Positions 16,871 to 25,863 of a DNA stretch of 29,211 nucleotides are shown here, one piece after another. Made by a program: the position numbers and the translations under genes. Origin of the DNA: Pseudomonadota bacterium (lineage in GTDB: Bacteria > Pseudomonadota > Gammaproteobacteria > Burkholderiales > Thiobacillaceae); contig JAKACL010000003.1 of NCBI GenBank assembly GCA_021821425.1, positions 1-29,211 of the forward strand, in the 5' to 3' direction. The notes under the pieces were generated by a model. The model was not told the DNA's origin. It did no database searches and saw nothing but the letters and a program-made list of their open reading frames with translations. Every line of letters starts with the position of its first letter. Position 1 is the stretch's first letter.

Positions 16871-17971
16871 GTGAAAAGATTGACTCATGTAGACACCATG
16901 AAAGCAATCGGCATCGTGCTTGTTGTCGTTGGGCATTCGCCTGGTTTGAATCCGTTCATTAAAAATGTGATCTACAGTTTTCACATGCCCTTGTTCTTCT
17001 TTATTTCAGGACTGCTGTTGTCCGAACAAAAACTGTCCATGACCTATAGGGAAAACCTTTCCTCGCTATGGAGGGGGCTTGTAATACCGTACCTGTTTTT
17101 CTTCCTGGTATCTTATTTGTACTGGCTGCCGACGCATGAGCTTGCCGCCAGTGCAGCCAAGCATGAAGGAATCCGCTGGTGGGAACCCTTGATGGGTGTG
17201 GTTGTCGGAAATGGGGATGCGCTATTTGTAAACGTGGTGTTATGGTTTTTCACCTGCCTGTTCACGACTTCCCTGATATTTTTTTGGGCCAGAAAATATT
17301 TCTCGGCAACATCCCTGCTCGTCGCGTTCAACTTGACCGGCCTGGTTTTTACGCTCATTCACGATCCTTCGTGGCCGCGCCTTCCGTGGGGTCTGGACAA
17401 CGCTGTGGTGGCGCTTGCATTTTATTCAACGGGTCATTTTTTCCGCAGATATCAGAATGCGATTCTGGAAAAGACCCCAAAAAGCATGGCTATGATTCTT
17501 GCATTGTTCATGGTAGCCGGCGTTGCATATGTCGCAGGCATCAATGGCGAAGTCGATTTGAATACGCTTCTTTTCGGCAGCCACAGATACCTGTTTTTCA
17601 TCAATGCGTATCTGGGCGTTTTCGCGCTGTTTTATTTTTCCATCAGCCTGCCGGGAAATGCCGTTTTTCAATGGCTTTCAAAGAACACAGTCATCATATT
17701 TCCGATCCATTTGTTGATGTTCGGTGTGTTTACGGGTATCGGCGTAGTGGTGTTCGGGATGCCCCATGCTTTCAAGGAATCTTCATTTCTGTGGACCGCA
17801 GCGTTTCCATTGCTCGCGTTATTGTTGAGCTACCCAAGCGCATGGTTCCTGCATCGTTTTTTCCCGGTTGTTTTTGGCAAGCGTAGTGCGGGAAACGATC
17901 CAAGAAAAAACGATCCAAGGAAAAACCGGGGAACGCTCCAGCAGATTTCGACTTCCAGGATACGAGAATGA
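16871..17971 (+). CDS. Membrane acyltransferase (Acyltransferase_3, GumF/GumG-like)
   Basis: 366 residues from GTG 16871, preceded at nine bases by GGAGA. An in-frame GTG at 16850 would lack such a site. Begins HVDTMKAIGIVLVVVGHS, with the conserved His (H22), then FHMPLFFFISGLLL (37-50). About ten membrane helices follow. It would O-acetylate (or otherwise acylate) mannose residues on the repeat unit. Xanthan loci usually carry two such genes (gumF and gumG); only one is here. The C-terminus has a short tandem repeat DPRKNDPRKN from a 15-16 base duplication. Codon and base use looks more A/T-rich than neighbours. It overlaps gumM by ATGA. Confidence 0.85.
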   Translation: MKRLTHVDTMKAIGIVLVVVGHSPGLNPFIKNVIYSFHMPLFFFISGLLLSEQKLSMTYRENLSSLWRGLVIPYLFFFLVSYLYWLPTHELAASAAKHEGIRWWEPLMGVVVGNGDALFVNVVLWFFTCLFTTSLIFFWARKYFSATSLLVAFNLTGLVFTLIHDPSWPRLPWGLDNAVVALAFYSTGHFFRRYQNAILEKTPKSMAMILALFMVAGVAYVAGINGEVDLNTLLFGSHRYLFFINAYLGVFALFYFSISLPGNAVFQWLSKNTVIIFPIHLLMFGVFTGIGVVVFGMPHAFKESSFLWTAAFPLLALLLSYPSAWFLHRFFPVVFGKRSAGNDPRKNDPRKNRGTLQQISTSRIRE

Positions 17972-18756
17972 GCGCAGGCCCACCCCAGCCGATTGGCAGC
18001 ACCGGGCAGTTGCCCAAGGCGTTTTTTGACATGCGATCCATGTCGACGATTCAGGTGGGTGGTTTCCCCGTCCTCAAAACCACCTCGTCCGAACTGGCAG
18101 CCCATCTGCTTGCACAACGGGAATTGGGCACGCAGATCGCGCTGTTTTTCGCGAATACCAATTTTGTCGTGCAGTGCCGGAACATGCGTAGCCAGATGGA
18201 AAGCGAAGGCATTGTCATCGTCAATGACGGTGTCGGCATAGAAATCGCAGCACGCGTGCTGCACGCTGACCGCTTCAGGGAAAATCTGAATGGCACCGAC
18301 TTCATGCCCTTCCTCTTTCGTCAGTCACCCACGCCGCTCAGGGTATTCATGCTGGGTGGAAAGCCGCGTGTTTTGCAGAAAGCCGCGCAGTATGTGACGC
18401 AGCAGTTGGGCCAGGTGGTGGTGGGAAGCTGTGATGGCTACGAGGGCATTAAGACCCAACCACATCTTGTCGAGACGATCAATCGGGCGCAGGCGGATGT
18501 GTTACTGGTGGCAATGGGTAATCCTGTCCAGGAAAAGTGGATACTGGATCATCGCCGGAGCCTGAATGTCGTCATACTGGCCGGGGTCGGCGCCTTGTTC
18601 GATTTTTGGGCAGGCGACAAGCCGCGCGCGCCGGTCTTTGTGCAAAAAATGCGCCTGGAATGGCTCTATCGTTTGTCCCTCGAGCCGCGACGTCTGGCTC
18701 GTCGCTATACAGTGGATATCGTGAAATTTCTGAAGTACTGTTACCGGCATCGCTGA
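17968..18756 (+). CDS. gumM: GumM-like beta-1,4-glucosyltransferase (WecG/TagA/CpsF, GT26)
   Basis: 262 residues, matching GumM in length. GT26 marks: FFANTNFVVQC (60-70), VNDGVGIEIAARV (85-97), LNGTDFMPFLF (107-117), VFMLGGKP, GSCDGYEG, VAMGNPVQEKWI and GVGALFDFWAG, ending in a basic amphipathic tail (RLEWLYRLSLEPRRLARRY) that should bind the membrane. GumM adds the second glucose to glucosyl-diphospho-undecaprenol, making the cellobiose start of the xanthan backbone. It is the last gene of the locus, coupled to the acyltransferase by ATGA at 17968-17971. Confidence 0.88.
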   Translation: MSAGPPQPIGSTGQLPKAFFDMRSMSTIQVGGFPVLKTTSSELAAHLLAQRELGTQIALFFANTNFVVQCRNMRSQMESEGIVIVNDGVGIEIAARVLHADRFRENLNGTDFMPFLFRQSPTPLRVFMLGGKPRVLQKAAQYVTQQLGQVVVGSCDGYEGIKTQPHLVETINRAQADVLLVAMGNPVQEKWILDHRRSLNVVILAGVGALFDFWAGDKPRAPVFVQKMRLEWLYRLSLEPRRLARRYTVDIVKFLKYCYRHR

Positions 18757-18777
18757 TGCAACGGCATCGCCCATTTT
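18755..18777 (+). terminator. Weak hairpin at the end of the gum locus
   Basis: GATGC (18755-18759) and GCATC (18764-18768) enclose AACG, overlapping the gumM stop codon, and CCCATTTT follows. The stem is only five pairs and the T run short, so it is a weak terminator candidate. Confidence 0.25.
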
Positions 18778-19545
18778 GGCTGGGCCATAAGTGGAAGGAA
18801 TCAGCGGCATCAGTTTCTGCAAGGGTTGGGATGCTGCCGACGATCTTGGTGCCGGTAACCTGCGCCAGCGTACGCGAACCGAACTCGACATCTTCCTGCC
18901 GATGCGTCTCCAGCACGTAGGCGATGATGAGATCGTTTTCCGGGCCAGACGCAGGTAGTCCCGTCAACATCGCGGCGCGAGTCGATCATTGACGGCGAGC
19001 CCGTCTCTGCACTCTAGGACGTAGAGTTCTGTCCCAATCCGTGTGTCTTCAAACGCTGAAAAAACCTGCATGCCCGCCACGGATTGTTTGCCGTGATCAC
19101 CGCGCTGCGCGTGTGTTCTGCGCACGTTCTACAGGATTCGCCGTTCGTCACTACAGTAAGCGTGAAGGGTGGCAAGCGGATGGCTGGCGGGTTCGGGCGC
19201 GGGCCGAACGCTGCCTCAGGCACCCCAGCCAGGCATGGCTGCAATACGCGGCTGCGGCCGGATAAGCCCCGCCCGAATGTCTGCGTAGTGGCAGCCTGGC
19301 TTGCTGCCGGGCTTGTAGGAAAAATCTGATTTTTTGTCCATCCAGGAGATCGAGCACCGTTCCGATGACCCCCGTGAGCACCATCAGGACGATGTAGTCC
19401 TGCAGGACGGCGGGGGATATCCAGTCGGTCAGCGGAATATGAGCCGGCTCTGCCTTCGCGGAAGGTGCCGGGCGTTTCTGGCATGACTTTGTCCGATTCA
19501 CCGCACACCCTAGAATGACTTGACGTATACCCCGCTGGATTTCCC
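18757..19545. other. Gene-poor junction between the gum locus and tamA
   Basis: About 790 bases without a confident gene. Two minus-strand stretches read somewhat protein-like. One near 18780-18970 translates to LPASGPENDLIIAYVLET and onward. The other near 19300-19475 gives EPAHIPLTDW, then ISPAVLQDYIVLMVL and GVIGTVLDLLD, a plausible membrane-protein N-terminus. Neither has a good start, a ribosome site or a full length, so they may be gene remnants. An AAAAATC-T-GATTTTT palindrome lies at 19321-19335. The last 60 bases carry the likely tamA promoter. Confidence 0.4.
19489..19516 (+). promoter_or_regulatory. Candidate sigma-70 promoter for tamA
   Basis: TTGTCC (19489-19494; 4 of 6 against TTGACA), a 16-base spacer and TAGAAT (19511-19516; 5 of 6 against TATAAT). 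Transcription would begin near 19523, giving a leader of about 23 bases before the TTG start at 19546. Confidence 0.4.
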
Positions 19546-21279
19546 TTGCCTGCCCGCCTTTTCCCCGTCTTGCTGATTCTTGCCGCGCTCGCAGCGTGGC
19601 CTGCGCACGCCCTGACGGTGGAGGTGGACGCACCGCAAGAACTCAAGACGTTGCTCACGCAGCATCTGGAAACCGCGCGGGCGGCGCGGCAGGGCGAGAC
19701 GCTGGACGAGGCGGAACTGGAACGGCTGCGCAGCGTGAGTGCGGGCACCGCACGCGAACTGCTGGCGACGGAAGGCTATTTTTCGCCGCAGATCGACAGC
19801 ACGCTGACGCGGGTGGGTGACGACTGGGTGCTGCGCTATGCAGTGACGCCGGGGCCACGCACCCGGGTACGTTCGGTGACGATCGACTTCATTGGCGCGC
19901 TGGCCGAGACCGACCGCTCGTGGTTGCGCACGCGTGCCGAGCGCAGCTTCACGCTCGAAGTCGGCATGCCGTTTCGTCAGGCGGACTGGAATGCCGCCAA
20001 GGTCGCGCTGCTGGGCCCGCTGCTGACGATCCGCTATCCGGCGGCGCGACTGGCGGCGAGCGAGGCGCGCATCGATCCGGAGACGCAGTCGGCGGACCTG
20101 AGCGTGCGGGTCGACAGCGGCCCGGCATTTTTTTATGGCGAGCACATCATCAGCGGCAGCCAGCGTTATCCCGAATCGATCGTTCGCAACCTGAGCCCGA
20201 TGAAGCCCGGCCAGCCGTATCGCCAGCAGGATCTGCTGGACTATCAGGCGGCGCTGGAAACGAGCGGCTATTACGCGCAGGCCACGGTGCGGATCGAAGC
20301 CGATCCGGCGCTGGCGGCGGCAGTGCCGGTGGTTGTGGAGGTGACGGAGCGGCCGCAAAAACGGTTCAGCGTGGGCGCCGGGGTCAGCACCGACACCGGC
20401 GCGCGGGTCCAGGCGGCGTGGGAACATCGCGACGTTGCCAACCGCGGTCTGCGCCTGAAACTCGATGCGCGCCTGGAAACCGACCGCCGGACCGGTGCGG
20501 TGGAACTGGCCTGGCCGCGCAACGCCAAGGGTTATGAAAACAGCCTCGGCGCGCAACTCAAGCACGAGGACATCGAAGGCCAGGAGACGCGCGGGAATGT
20601 GCTGGTTGCCAAGCGCACCCGCACGCGCGGCCAGATCGAAACCACGCTGTCCCTGCAATACCAGACGGAAGAACAGTCCATCGGCAATGTGGTGAGTGCG
20701 CGCAACCAGGCGCTGACCGCCAACTATGCATGGACCCAGCGCACCGTCGGGCGCGCGTTCTATCCGCGGCGCGGCTATGTGCTGACGCTGCAGGGGGGCG
20801 GCGCAAGCGAGGCGCTGTTGTCCGACGCCAGCTTTGTGCGGCTGTATGGCCGCCATACCCAGTATTTCCGTGCCGGCGACAACGGCCGCCTGATCCTGCG
20901 CGGCGAATGGGGCAGCGTGCTGGCCGACACGCGCGACGGCATCCCCACCGATTTCCTGTTCCGTGCCGGCGGCGACAACTCGGTGCGCGGCTACGCCTAC
21001 CAGAGCCTGGGGCGCACGCTGGCAGGCGGGGTGGCGTCGGTGCGGCACATGGCCACGGGCAGCGTCGAGTACAACCATTTCTTCGAGGGTAACTGGGGCA
21101 TGGCCGTGTTCGTCGATGCGGGCGACGCGGCCGACACCCCCGCCGCGCTGTCGCCGGTGTTCGGCTACGGCGTCGGCGCGCGCTACCGTTCGCCGGTGGG
21201 GCCGATCAACCTCGACCTGGCCTACGGCGAAGCCACCGGAAAATTCCGCCTGCATTTCTCGCTCGGAGTGGTGTTTTGA
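19546..21279 (+). CDS. tamA: Translocation and assembly module outer-membrane protein TamA
   Basis: 577-residue Omp85-family protein. Signal peptide at the start (LFPVLLILAALAAWPAHA, cleavage near 21). POTRA domains run to about residue 265. The C-terminal 16-strand barrel domain follows, with FRAGGDNSVRGYAYQSLG (about 474-491), VFVDAGDAAD and final LHFSLGVVF with terminal Phe. It works with TamB to insert certain outer-membrane proteins. The only possible start is TTG at 19546, since TGA lies in frame at 19516; GGA seven bases before is a weak ribosome site. The stop overlaps the tamB start. Confidence 0.92.
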   Translation: MPARLFPVLLILAALAAWPAHALTVEVDAPQELKTLLTQHLETARAARQGETLDEAELERLRSVSAGTARELLATEGYFSPQIDSTLTRVGDDWVLRYAVTPGPRTRVRSVTIDFIGALAETDRSWLRTRAERSFTLEVGMPFRQADWNAAKVALLGPLLTIRYPAARLAASEARIDPETQSADLSVRVDSGPAFFYGEHIISGSQRYPESIVRNLSPMKPGQPYRQQDLLDYQAALETSGYYAQATVRIEADPALAAAVPVVVEVTERPQKRFSVGAGVSTDTGARVQAAWEHRDVANRGLRLKLDARLETDRRTGAVELAWPRNAKGYENSLGAQLKHEDIEGQETRGNVLVAKRTRTRGQIETTLSLQYQTEEQSIGNVVSARNQALTANYAWTQRTVGRAFYPRRGYVLTLQGGGASEALLSDASFVRLYGRHTQYFRAGDNGRLILRGEWGSVLADTRDGIPTDFLFRAGGDNSVRGYAYQSLGRTLAGGVASVRHMATGSVEYNHFFEGNWGMAVFVDAGDAADTPAALSPVFGYGVGARYRSPVGPINLDLAYGEATGKFRLHFSLGVVF

Positions 21280-24200
21280 AGCGCGCGGCCTGGGGGCTGG
21301 GTGCGCTGCTGGGCGGCGTGACGCTGCTGGGTTTGCTGATGCTGTGGCTGACCACCACGACTACCGGCTTTGTCTGGCTGGCAAAACAGGCCACGCCGCT
21401 GAGCGAGGGTCGCCTGGTACTTGAAGGTGTGGAAGGCCATCTGGCCACCGCGGTCCATATCCGGAAAATGACGCTCACCACGGCCACCCAGCGCATCACA
21501 CTGCAGGAGGTGAAGCTCGACTGGCAGCCGCGGTCGCTGTGGCATCGGCTGATCGAGATCGACCTGCTGGCGGCGCAACACGCGCAGGTGGAGACGCTGG
21601 CGAAGGATCAGACGCCGCCCGTCTATCCCGTCACCCTGCGCTGGCTGTTCGACATCCGCGTCGCCGCGTGGGACGTAGCCACGCTCGACGTCGTCGACGC
21701 GGGGCGGACGCTGCAGTTCAGCACGCTGAACGGTACCGTGGATGGCCGCGGCGAGCGCTTTGATTTCACGGCGGCGGCCCGCACGCCGTGGGCGGACGTG
21801 GCGGGAAAATTCAGCATCCACAAGGACGCGCCGTTCAAATTGCAGGGCCGGTTCAACGCCAGCCGGGATATGCCGGTGCCGGCCGAGGCCACGCTCGGAC
21901 TGACGGGCGAACTGGCGGCCATCGATTTCAGGCTGGACGCGCTGGCCGAAGGCATGACGGTGATGGCCGACGGACAGGCGGCGCCTTTCGCCCCGGTGCG
22001 CCTGCCGCGCCTGCTGGTGGCGGGCGAGGGCATCGACCCGCGCCAGTTTGCGGCGGACGCGCCGCGCGCCGAGCTCGCATTTTCCGGCGTGTTTGAAGGC
22101 CGGCCCGGCGAGCGCCTGCTCGGCACCTTCAGCCTGTCGAACCGGCTGGCCGGGCGCTTCGACCAGGATCGGCTGCCGCTCGCCAACCTCACCGGGGCGG
22201 TGCTGGGCAACGCCCGCCACGCCGACTTCAGCGCGCTGGCGATCGATCTCGGCACAGCCGGGCAATTTACCGGCGACGGCGAATGGCGTGATGGGCGCTT
22301 TAGCGTGAATCTCGCCAGCCCGCGCGTGAACCTGGTCGGCCTGCACCGCGACCTGAATGCCACGCGGATCAAGACGAATTTGAAACTGGCAGGCGACGCT
22401 GTACGCCAGACGCTCGACGCCGACGTCAGCGAAACCTGGGGGCGGGGCCGCTTCACGCTGCGCCATTCCGATGCGGCGCTGCGGCTGGAATCGGCAAACT
22501 TCAGCGGCCAGGCTGGTCGCCTGACGGCGCAGGGCGTGCTGCAACTCGATGCCGGCCGCGCGTTTTCGGCCGAGTTCGATGCCGCACAGATCAATCCCGC
22601 CCGCTTCGGCAAATTTCCGCGCGGGCGGCTCAATGCGCGCGGCGAGGCGAGCGGTGCGCTGGCACCGGTGCTGCGCCTGCAGGCGCAGTTCACGCTGCCG
22701 CCGGGCGATCTCGACGGGCGCCCGGTCAGCGGCAAAGGCCGGGTGCGTTACGAAAACCGGCATCTCGCCGACGCCGACGTCGACCTGAATCTGGCCGGCA
22801 ACCGGGCGAAACTGCTCGGCGCGTATGGCCGCGCCGGCGACCGCCTCAACTGGGACATCGATGCGCCGGCGCTGGCGCGGCTGAACCTCGGGCTGGCCGG
22901 GCGCCTGACCAGCCGCGGCAGCGTGCGCGGCGATCCCGCTGCGCCGCAGATCGAAGCAACGGTCGCGGCCAGCGGCCTGCGCCTGCCGGGCGACATCGTC
23001 GCCGACACGCTGAACCTGAAACTCGATTTGCAGGCTGCCGCCACCGGCGCGTTCACCGGCCAGCTCGACGCGCGCGGCGTGACGTTGGCCGGGCAGCGCC
23101 TGAGCGCCGTGCGTGCCAACCTGCAGGGCCGCCGCAATGCGCATACGTTGACGCTCGATGCGCGCCTGCCCGACTGGCGGGTGACCGCGCGCCTGGCGGG
23201 CGGACTTGATGCGCAGCAGGTCTGGCGCGGCCAGCTGAACCAGGCCCGTGCCGAAGGGCCGTGGCCGATGCAGCTGACGGCGCCGGCCACGCTGCTGCTG
23301 TCGCGCGAACAACAGCAGCTGAGTCAGCTGGCGCTGACGGTGGCCGGCGGCCGCGTTACGGTCGAACAGTTCAGTCTGCAAGACGCGCAGTGGGCGAGCC
23401 GCGGCACGCTCGCCAACCTGCCGCTGGCGCCGCTGATGACGCTGCTGGAATCCGCGCCGCCGTTCACCACCGATCTCAGGGTCAACGGCAACTGGAACCT
23501 GCGCGCCGGCACCGCCCTCGACGGCACGCTGCGGCTGCGTCGCCAGTCGGGCGACGTGCGGATGAAGGACCCGGCGCTGAACCTGGACCTCGCCACGCTC
23601 GAACTCGATCTCGATGCGGTAGCCAGCCGGGTCAGCGCGCGCGTCGAGGCGGCCAGCCGCGAAGCCGGCCAGTTGCGTGCCGAAGGTCAGGCCACGCTGG
23701 CCCGCCTGGGCGCCGGTTTTACGCTGCCGCGCAGCGCGCCGCTGGCGTGGACCGCACAGTTCGATGTGTCGGATCTGCGGCTGCTGCGTCCTTTCCTGCC
23801 GGTTGGCGTTCGCGCCGACGCGCGCCTCAACGCCGACCTCAGCGGCAGCGGCAGCCTCGCGGCGCCGCGCATCGACGGCCGCATCGACGCCAGCCGGCTG
23901 CGGTTTGCGATGCCGGAGGCGGGCATCGCGATCAGCGATGGCACGCTGAAACTGCTGCTGACCGACGACCGCGTGAAGGTGCAGGAAGGCGAGCTGATCG
24001 GGCCCGGTGAAATCCAGGGTGGGGGCGGTCGCATCGTGGTGAGCGGCGAGGCGCAGTGGAAAAACCCACAGGCAGGGCTCACGCTGAATTTCGAACAATT
24101 CGCCGTCACCCACCGCAGCGACCGCCGCGTCGTGGTGTCCGGCGCCACCCGGCTCAAACTCGACCCCAAGCGGATGCAACTGACCGGCGAGCTCACCGCC

Positions 24201-25016
24201 GACCGCGCCCGCTTGGAAATGCCCGAAGCCAGCCGGCCCAGGCTGTCGAGCGACGTCGTCGTCGTTGGCCGGCCGCCGCCCGAAAAAAAGGCGGCCCAGC
24301 GCATCCCGCTGGAGCTCGACCTCAAGCTCAATCTGGGCAAGGATTTCCTGTTCAAGGGAGGCGGGCTGGACGCGCGCCTCGGCGGCCAGCTGCGCGTGTT
24401 CACGGTCAATACCGTGCTGCGCGGCGAAGGCCGCATCCAGGTGGAGCAGGGCCGATACGCCGCCTATGCGCAGTCGCTCGACATCGAGCGCGGCGTGCTC
24501 AACTTCATCGGCCCGATCGAGAATCCGGGACTCGACGTGCTGGCGGTGCGGCAGACGCCCACGGTGAAGGTCGGCGTGCAGGTCCGCGGCACGGTGCAGC
24601 GGCCGCTGGTGACGCTGTATTCCGACCCGCCGCTGCCGGACACCGAGAAACTTGCCTGGCTGGTGCTGGGGCACGGGCTGGAAAACGGCGGCCAGCAGGA
24701 ATTCGCCTTGCTGCAGATCGCCGCCGGCGCGCTGCTGTCGCAGGCCGAGTCGGTCAGCATGCAGGCAAAGCTGGCCGATGCCTTGCGCATCGACAGCTTC
24801 GGCGTGCGGGGCGGCGAGGGCGACGACCTCGCCACCACCGTGGTCAGCGTCGGCAAGCGGCTGTCCTCGCGCGCCACGCTGAGCTACGAGCAGAGCCTGG
24901 ATGGACTGAACCAGGTGGTGAAGGTGCTGTATCAGCTGTCGCCGCGCGTGCGGCTGGAAGCACAGGCCGGGCAGCCGAGCAGTTTCGATGCGTTTTACAC
25001 GCGCGAATACGACTGA
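21276..25016 (+). CDS. tamB: Translocation and assembly module inner-membrane protein TamB
   Basis: 1246 residues, usual length for TamB. One N-terminal membrane anchor (about 8-29), then a very long repetitive beta-rich periplasmic region of the AsmA/TamB kind. The conserved C-terminal TamB domain contains LRVFTVNTVLRGEGRIQVEQ, YAAYAQSLDIERGVLNFIGP, GTVQRPLVTLYSDPPLPDTE and a Phe/Tyr-rich close (SSFDAFYTREYD). It bridges inner and outer membranes, joining TamA, and is implicated in phospholipid transport. The start is TTG at 21276, overlapping the tamA TGA by four bases (TTGA), so translation is probably coupled. Confidence 0.93.
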   Translation: MKRAAWGLGALLGGVTLLGLLMLWLTTTTTGFVWLAKQATPLSEGRLVLEGVEGHLATAVHIRKMTLTTATQRITLQEVKLDWQPRSLWHRLIEIDLLAAQHAQVETLAKDQTPPVYPVTLRWLFDIRVAAWDVATLDVVDAGRTLQFSTLNGTVDGRGERFDFTAAARTPWADVAGKFSIHKDAPFKLQGRFNASRDMPVPAEATLGLTGELAAIDFRLDALAEGMTVMADGQAAPFAPVRLPRLLVAGEGIDPRQFAADAPRAELAFSGVFEGRPGERLLGTFSLSNRLAGRFDQDRLPLANLTGAVLGNARHADFSALAIDLGTAGQFTGDGEWRDGRFSVNLASPRVNLVGLHRDLNATRIKTNLKLAGDAVRQTLDADVSETWGRGRFTLRHSDAALRLESANFSGQAGRLTAQGVLQLDAGRAFSAEFDAAQINPARFGKFPRGRLNARGEASGALAPVLRLQAQFTLPPGDLDGRPVSGKGRVRYENRHLADADVDLNLAGNRAKLLGAYGRAGDRLNWDIDAPALARLNLGLAGRLTSRGSVRGDPAAPQIEATVAASGLRLPGDIVADTLNLKLDLQAAATGAFTGQLDARGVTLAGQRLSAVRANLQGRRNAHTLTLDARLPDWRVTARLAGGLDAQQVWRGQLNQARAEGPWPMQLTAPATLLLSREQQQLSQLALTVAGGRVTVEQFSLQDAQWASRGTLANLPLAPLMTLLESAPPFTTDLRVNGNWNLRAGTALDGTLRLRRQSGDVRMKDPALNLDLATLELDLDAVASRVSARVEAASREAGQLRAEGQATLARLGAGFTLPRSAPLAWTAQFDVSDLRLLRPFLPVGVRADARLNADLSGSGSLAAPRIDGRIDASRLRFAMPEAGIAISDGTLKLLLTDDRVKVQEGELIGPGEIQGGGGRIVVSGEAQWKNPQAGLTLNFEQFAVTHRSDRRVVVSGATRLKLDPKRMQLTGELTADRARLEMPEASRPRLSSDVVVVGRPPPEKKAAQRIPLELDLKLNLGKDFLFKGGGLDARLGGQLRVFTVNTVLRGEGRIQVEQGRYAAYAQSLDIERGVLNFIGPIENPGLDVLAVRQTPTVKVGVQVRGTVQRPLVTLYSDPPLPDTEKLAWLVLGHGLENGGQQEFALLQIAAGALLSQAESVSMQAKLADALRIDSFGVRGGEGDDLATTVVSVGKRLSSRATLSYEQSLDGLNQVVKVLYQLSPRVRLEAQAGQPSSFDAFYTREYD

Positions 25017-25041
25017 ATCGAACAAATCCCGATGGTAGAAT
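25013..25041 (+). promoter_or_regulatory. Possible promoter of surE-pcm-nlpD-rpoS
   Basis: TAGAAT at 25036-25041 is a good -10 box; CTGAAT at 25013-25018, 17 bases upstream, is a poor -35 (3 of 6). The -10 lies in a hairpin-capable sequence, CCCGAT (25028-25033) with ATCGGG (25040-25045). It is the only plausible start site in the 103-base tamB-surE gap. Confidence 0.35.
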
Positions 25042-25119
25042 CGGGTCCATGTTCGACGTCCGCATCATCGCCATGACATTCCCGCGCCGAATGCCGGCTC
25101 TGCCCGGAGGCTGCCGCTG

Positions 25120-25863
25120 ATGCGCATCCTGCTGTCCAACGACGACGGTTATTTCGCCCCCGGCCTCGCCGCGCTGGCGCAGGCGCTTGCGCCGCTGGCC
25201 GACATCACCGTGGTGGCGCCCGAGCGCGACCGCAGCGGCGCCTCCAACTCGCTTACGCTCGACCGTCCGCTGATGCTGCGGCAGGCGCCCGGCGGCTTCT
25301 ACTACGTCAACGGCACGCCCACCGATTGCGTGCATCTCGCTGTCACCGGCATGCTCGATCATATGCCCGACATGGTGATTTCCGGCATCAACCACGGCGC
25401 CAACATGGGCGACGACACGATTTATTCCGGCACCGTGGCCGCCGCCACCGAGGGCTACCTGCTGGGGATTCCGTCGATCGCGGTGTCGCTCGCCAACCAC
25501 AATGCCAAGCATTTCGAAACCGCGGCGCGCGTGGTGGCCGAGCTGGTGCAACGGATCCAGACGCAGCCGCCGGCCGAGCCGATGCTGCTCAACGTCAACG
25601 TGCCGGACCGCGCCTGGACCGATCTCGGCGGACTCACCGTGACCCGGCTCGGCAAGCGCCACAAGGCCGAGTCGGTGGTGAAGACCACCAACCCGCGCGG
25701 CCAGATCGTCTACTGGGTGGGCGCGGCGGGACTGGCGCAGGATGCGGGCGAAGGCACCGACTTTCATGCCGTGGATAACGGCTATGTATCGATCACCCCG
25801 CTGCAGATGGACCTCACCCGTTTCAGCCAGATGGACAGCGTGAACGCATGGCTGAAACGATGA
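25120..25863 (+). CDS. surE: 5'/3'-nucleotidase SurE
   Basis: 247 residues. The metal-binding start [15 protein letters not shown] (Asp-Asp at 8-9), [14 protein letters not shown] (about 45-58, with the metal-binding Ser/Asn region) and [20 protein letters not shown] (about 88-107) are all present. It removes phosphate from nucleoside monophosphates and is linked to stationary-phase survival. First gene of the classic surE-pcm-nlpD-rpoS string; the pcm start lies inside its 3' end. Confidence 0.97.
   Translation: MRILLSNDDGYFAPGLAALAQALAPLADITVVAPERDRSGASNSLTLDRPLMLRQAPGGFYYVNGTPTDCVHLAVTGMLDHMPDMVISGINHGANMGDDTIYSGTVAAATEGYLLGIPSIAVSLANHNAKHFETAARVVAELVQRIQTQPPAEPMLLNVNVPDRAWTDLGGLTVTRLGKRHKAESVVKTTNPRGQIVYWVGAAGLAQDAGEGTDFHAVDNGYVSITPLQMDLTRFSQMDSVNAWLKR

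Noticed and set aside
19084..19329. 81-codon plus-strand frame in the gumM-tamA junction
   Set aside because: TTG start, no ribosome site, no recognisable domain.
19321..19335. AAAAATC-T-GATTTTT palindrome as terminator or operator
   Set aside because: Single-base centre cannot form an RNA loop, and no gene end adjoins it; too little to call.
19510..21255. Long minus-strand open frame opposite tamA
   Set aside because: Same high-G+C shadow effect; the plus frame has signal peptide, POTRA and barrel features.
21222..25025. Very long minus-strand open frame (about 1267 codons) opposite tamB
   Set aside because: Shadow of tamB caused by high G+C; its product is Arg/His/Gln-rich low-complexity sequence with no domain, whereas the plus frame is a clear TamB.
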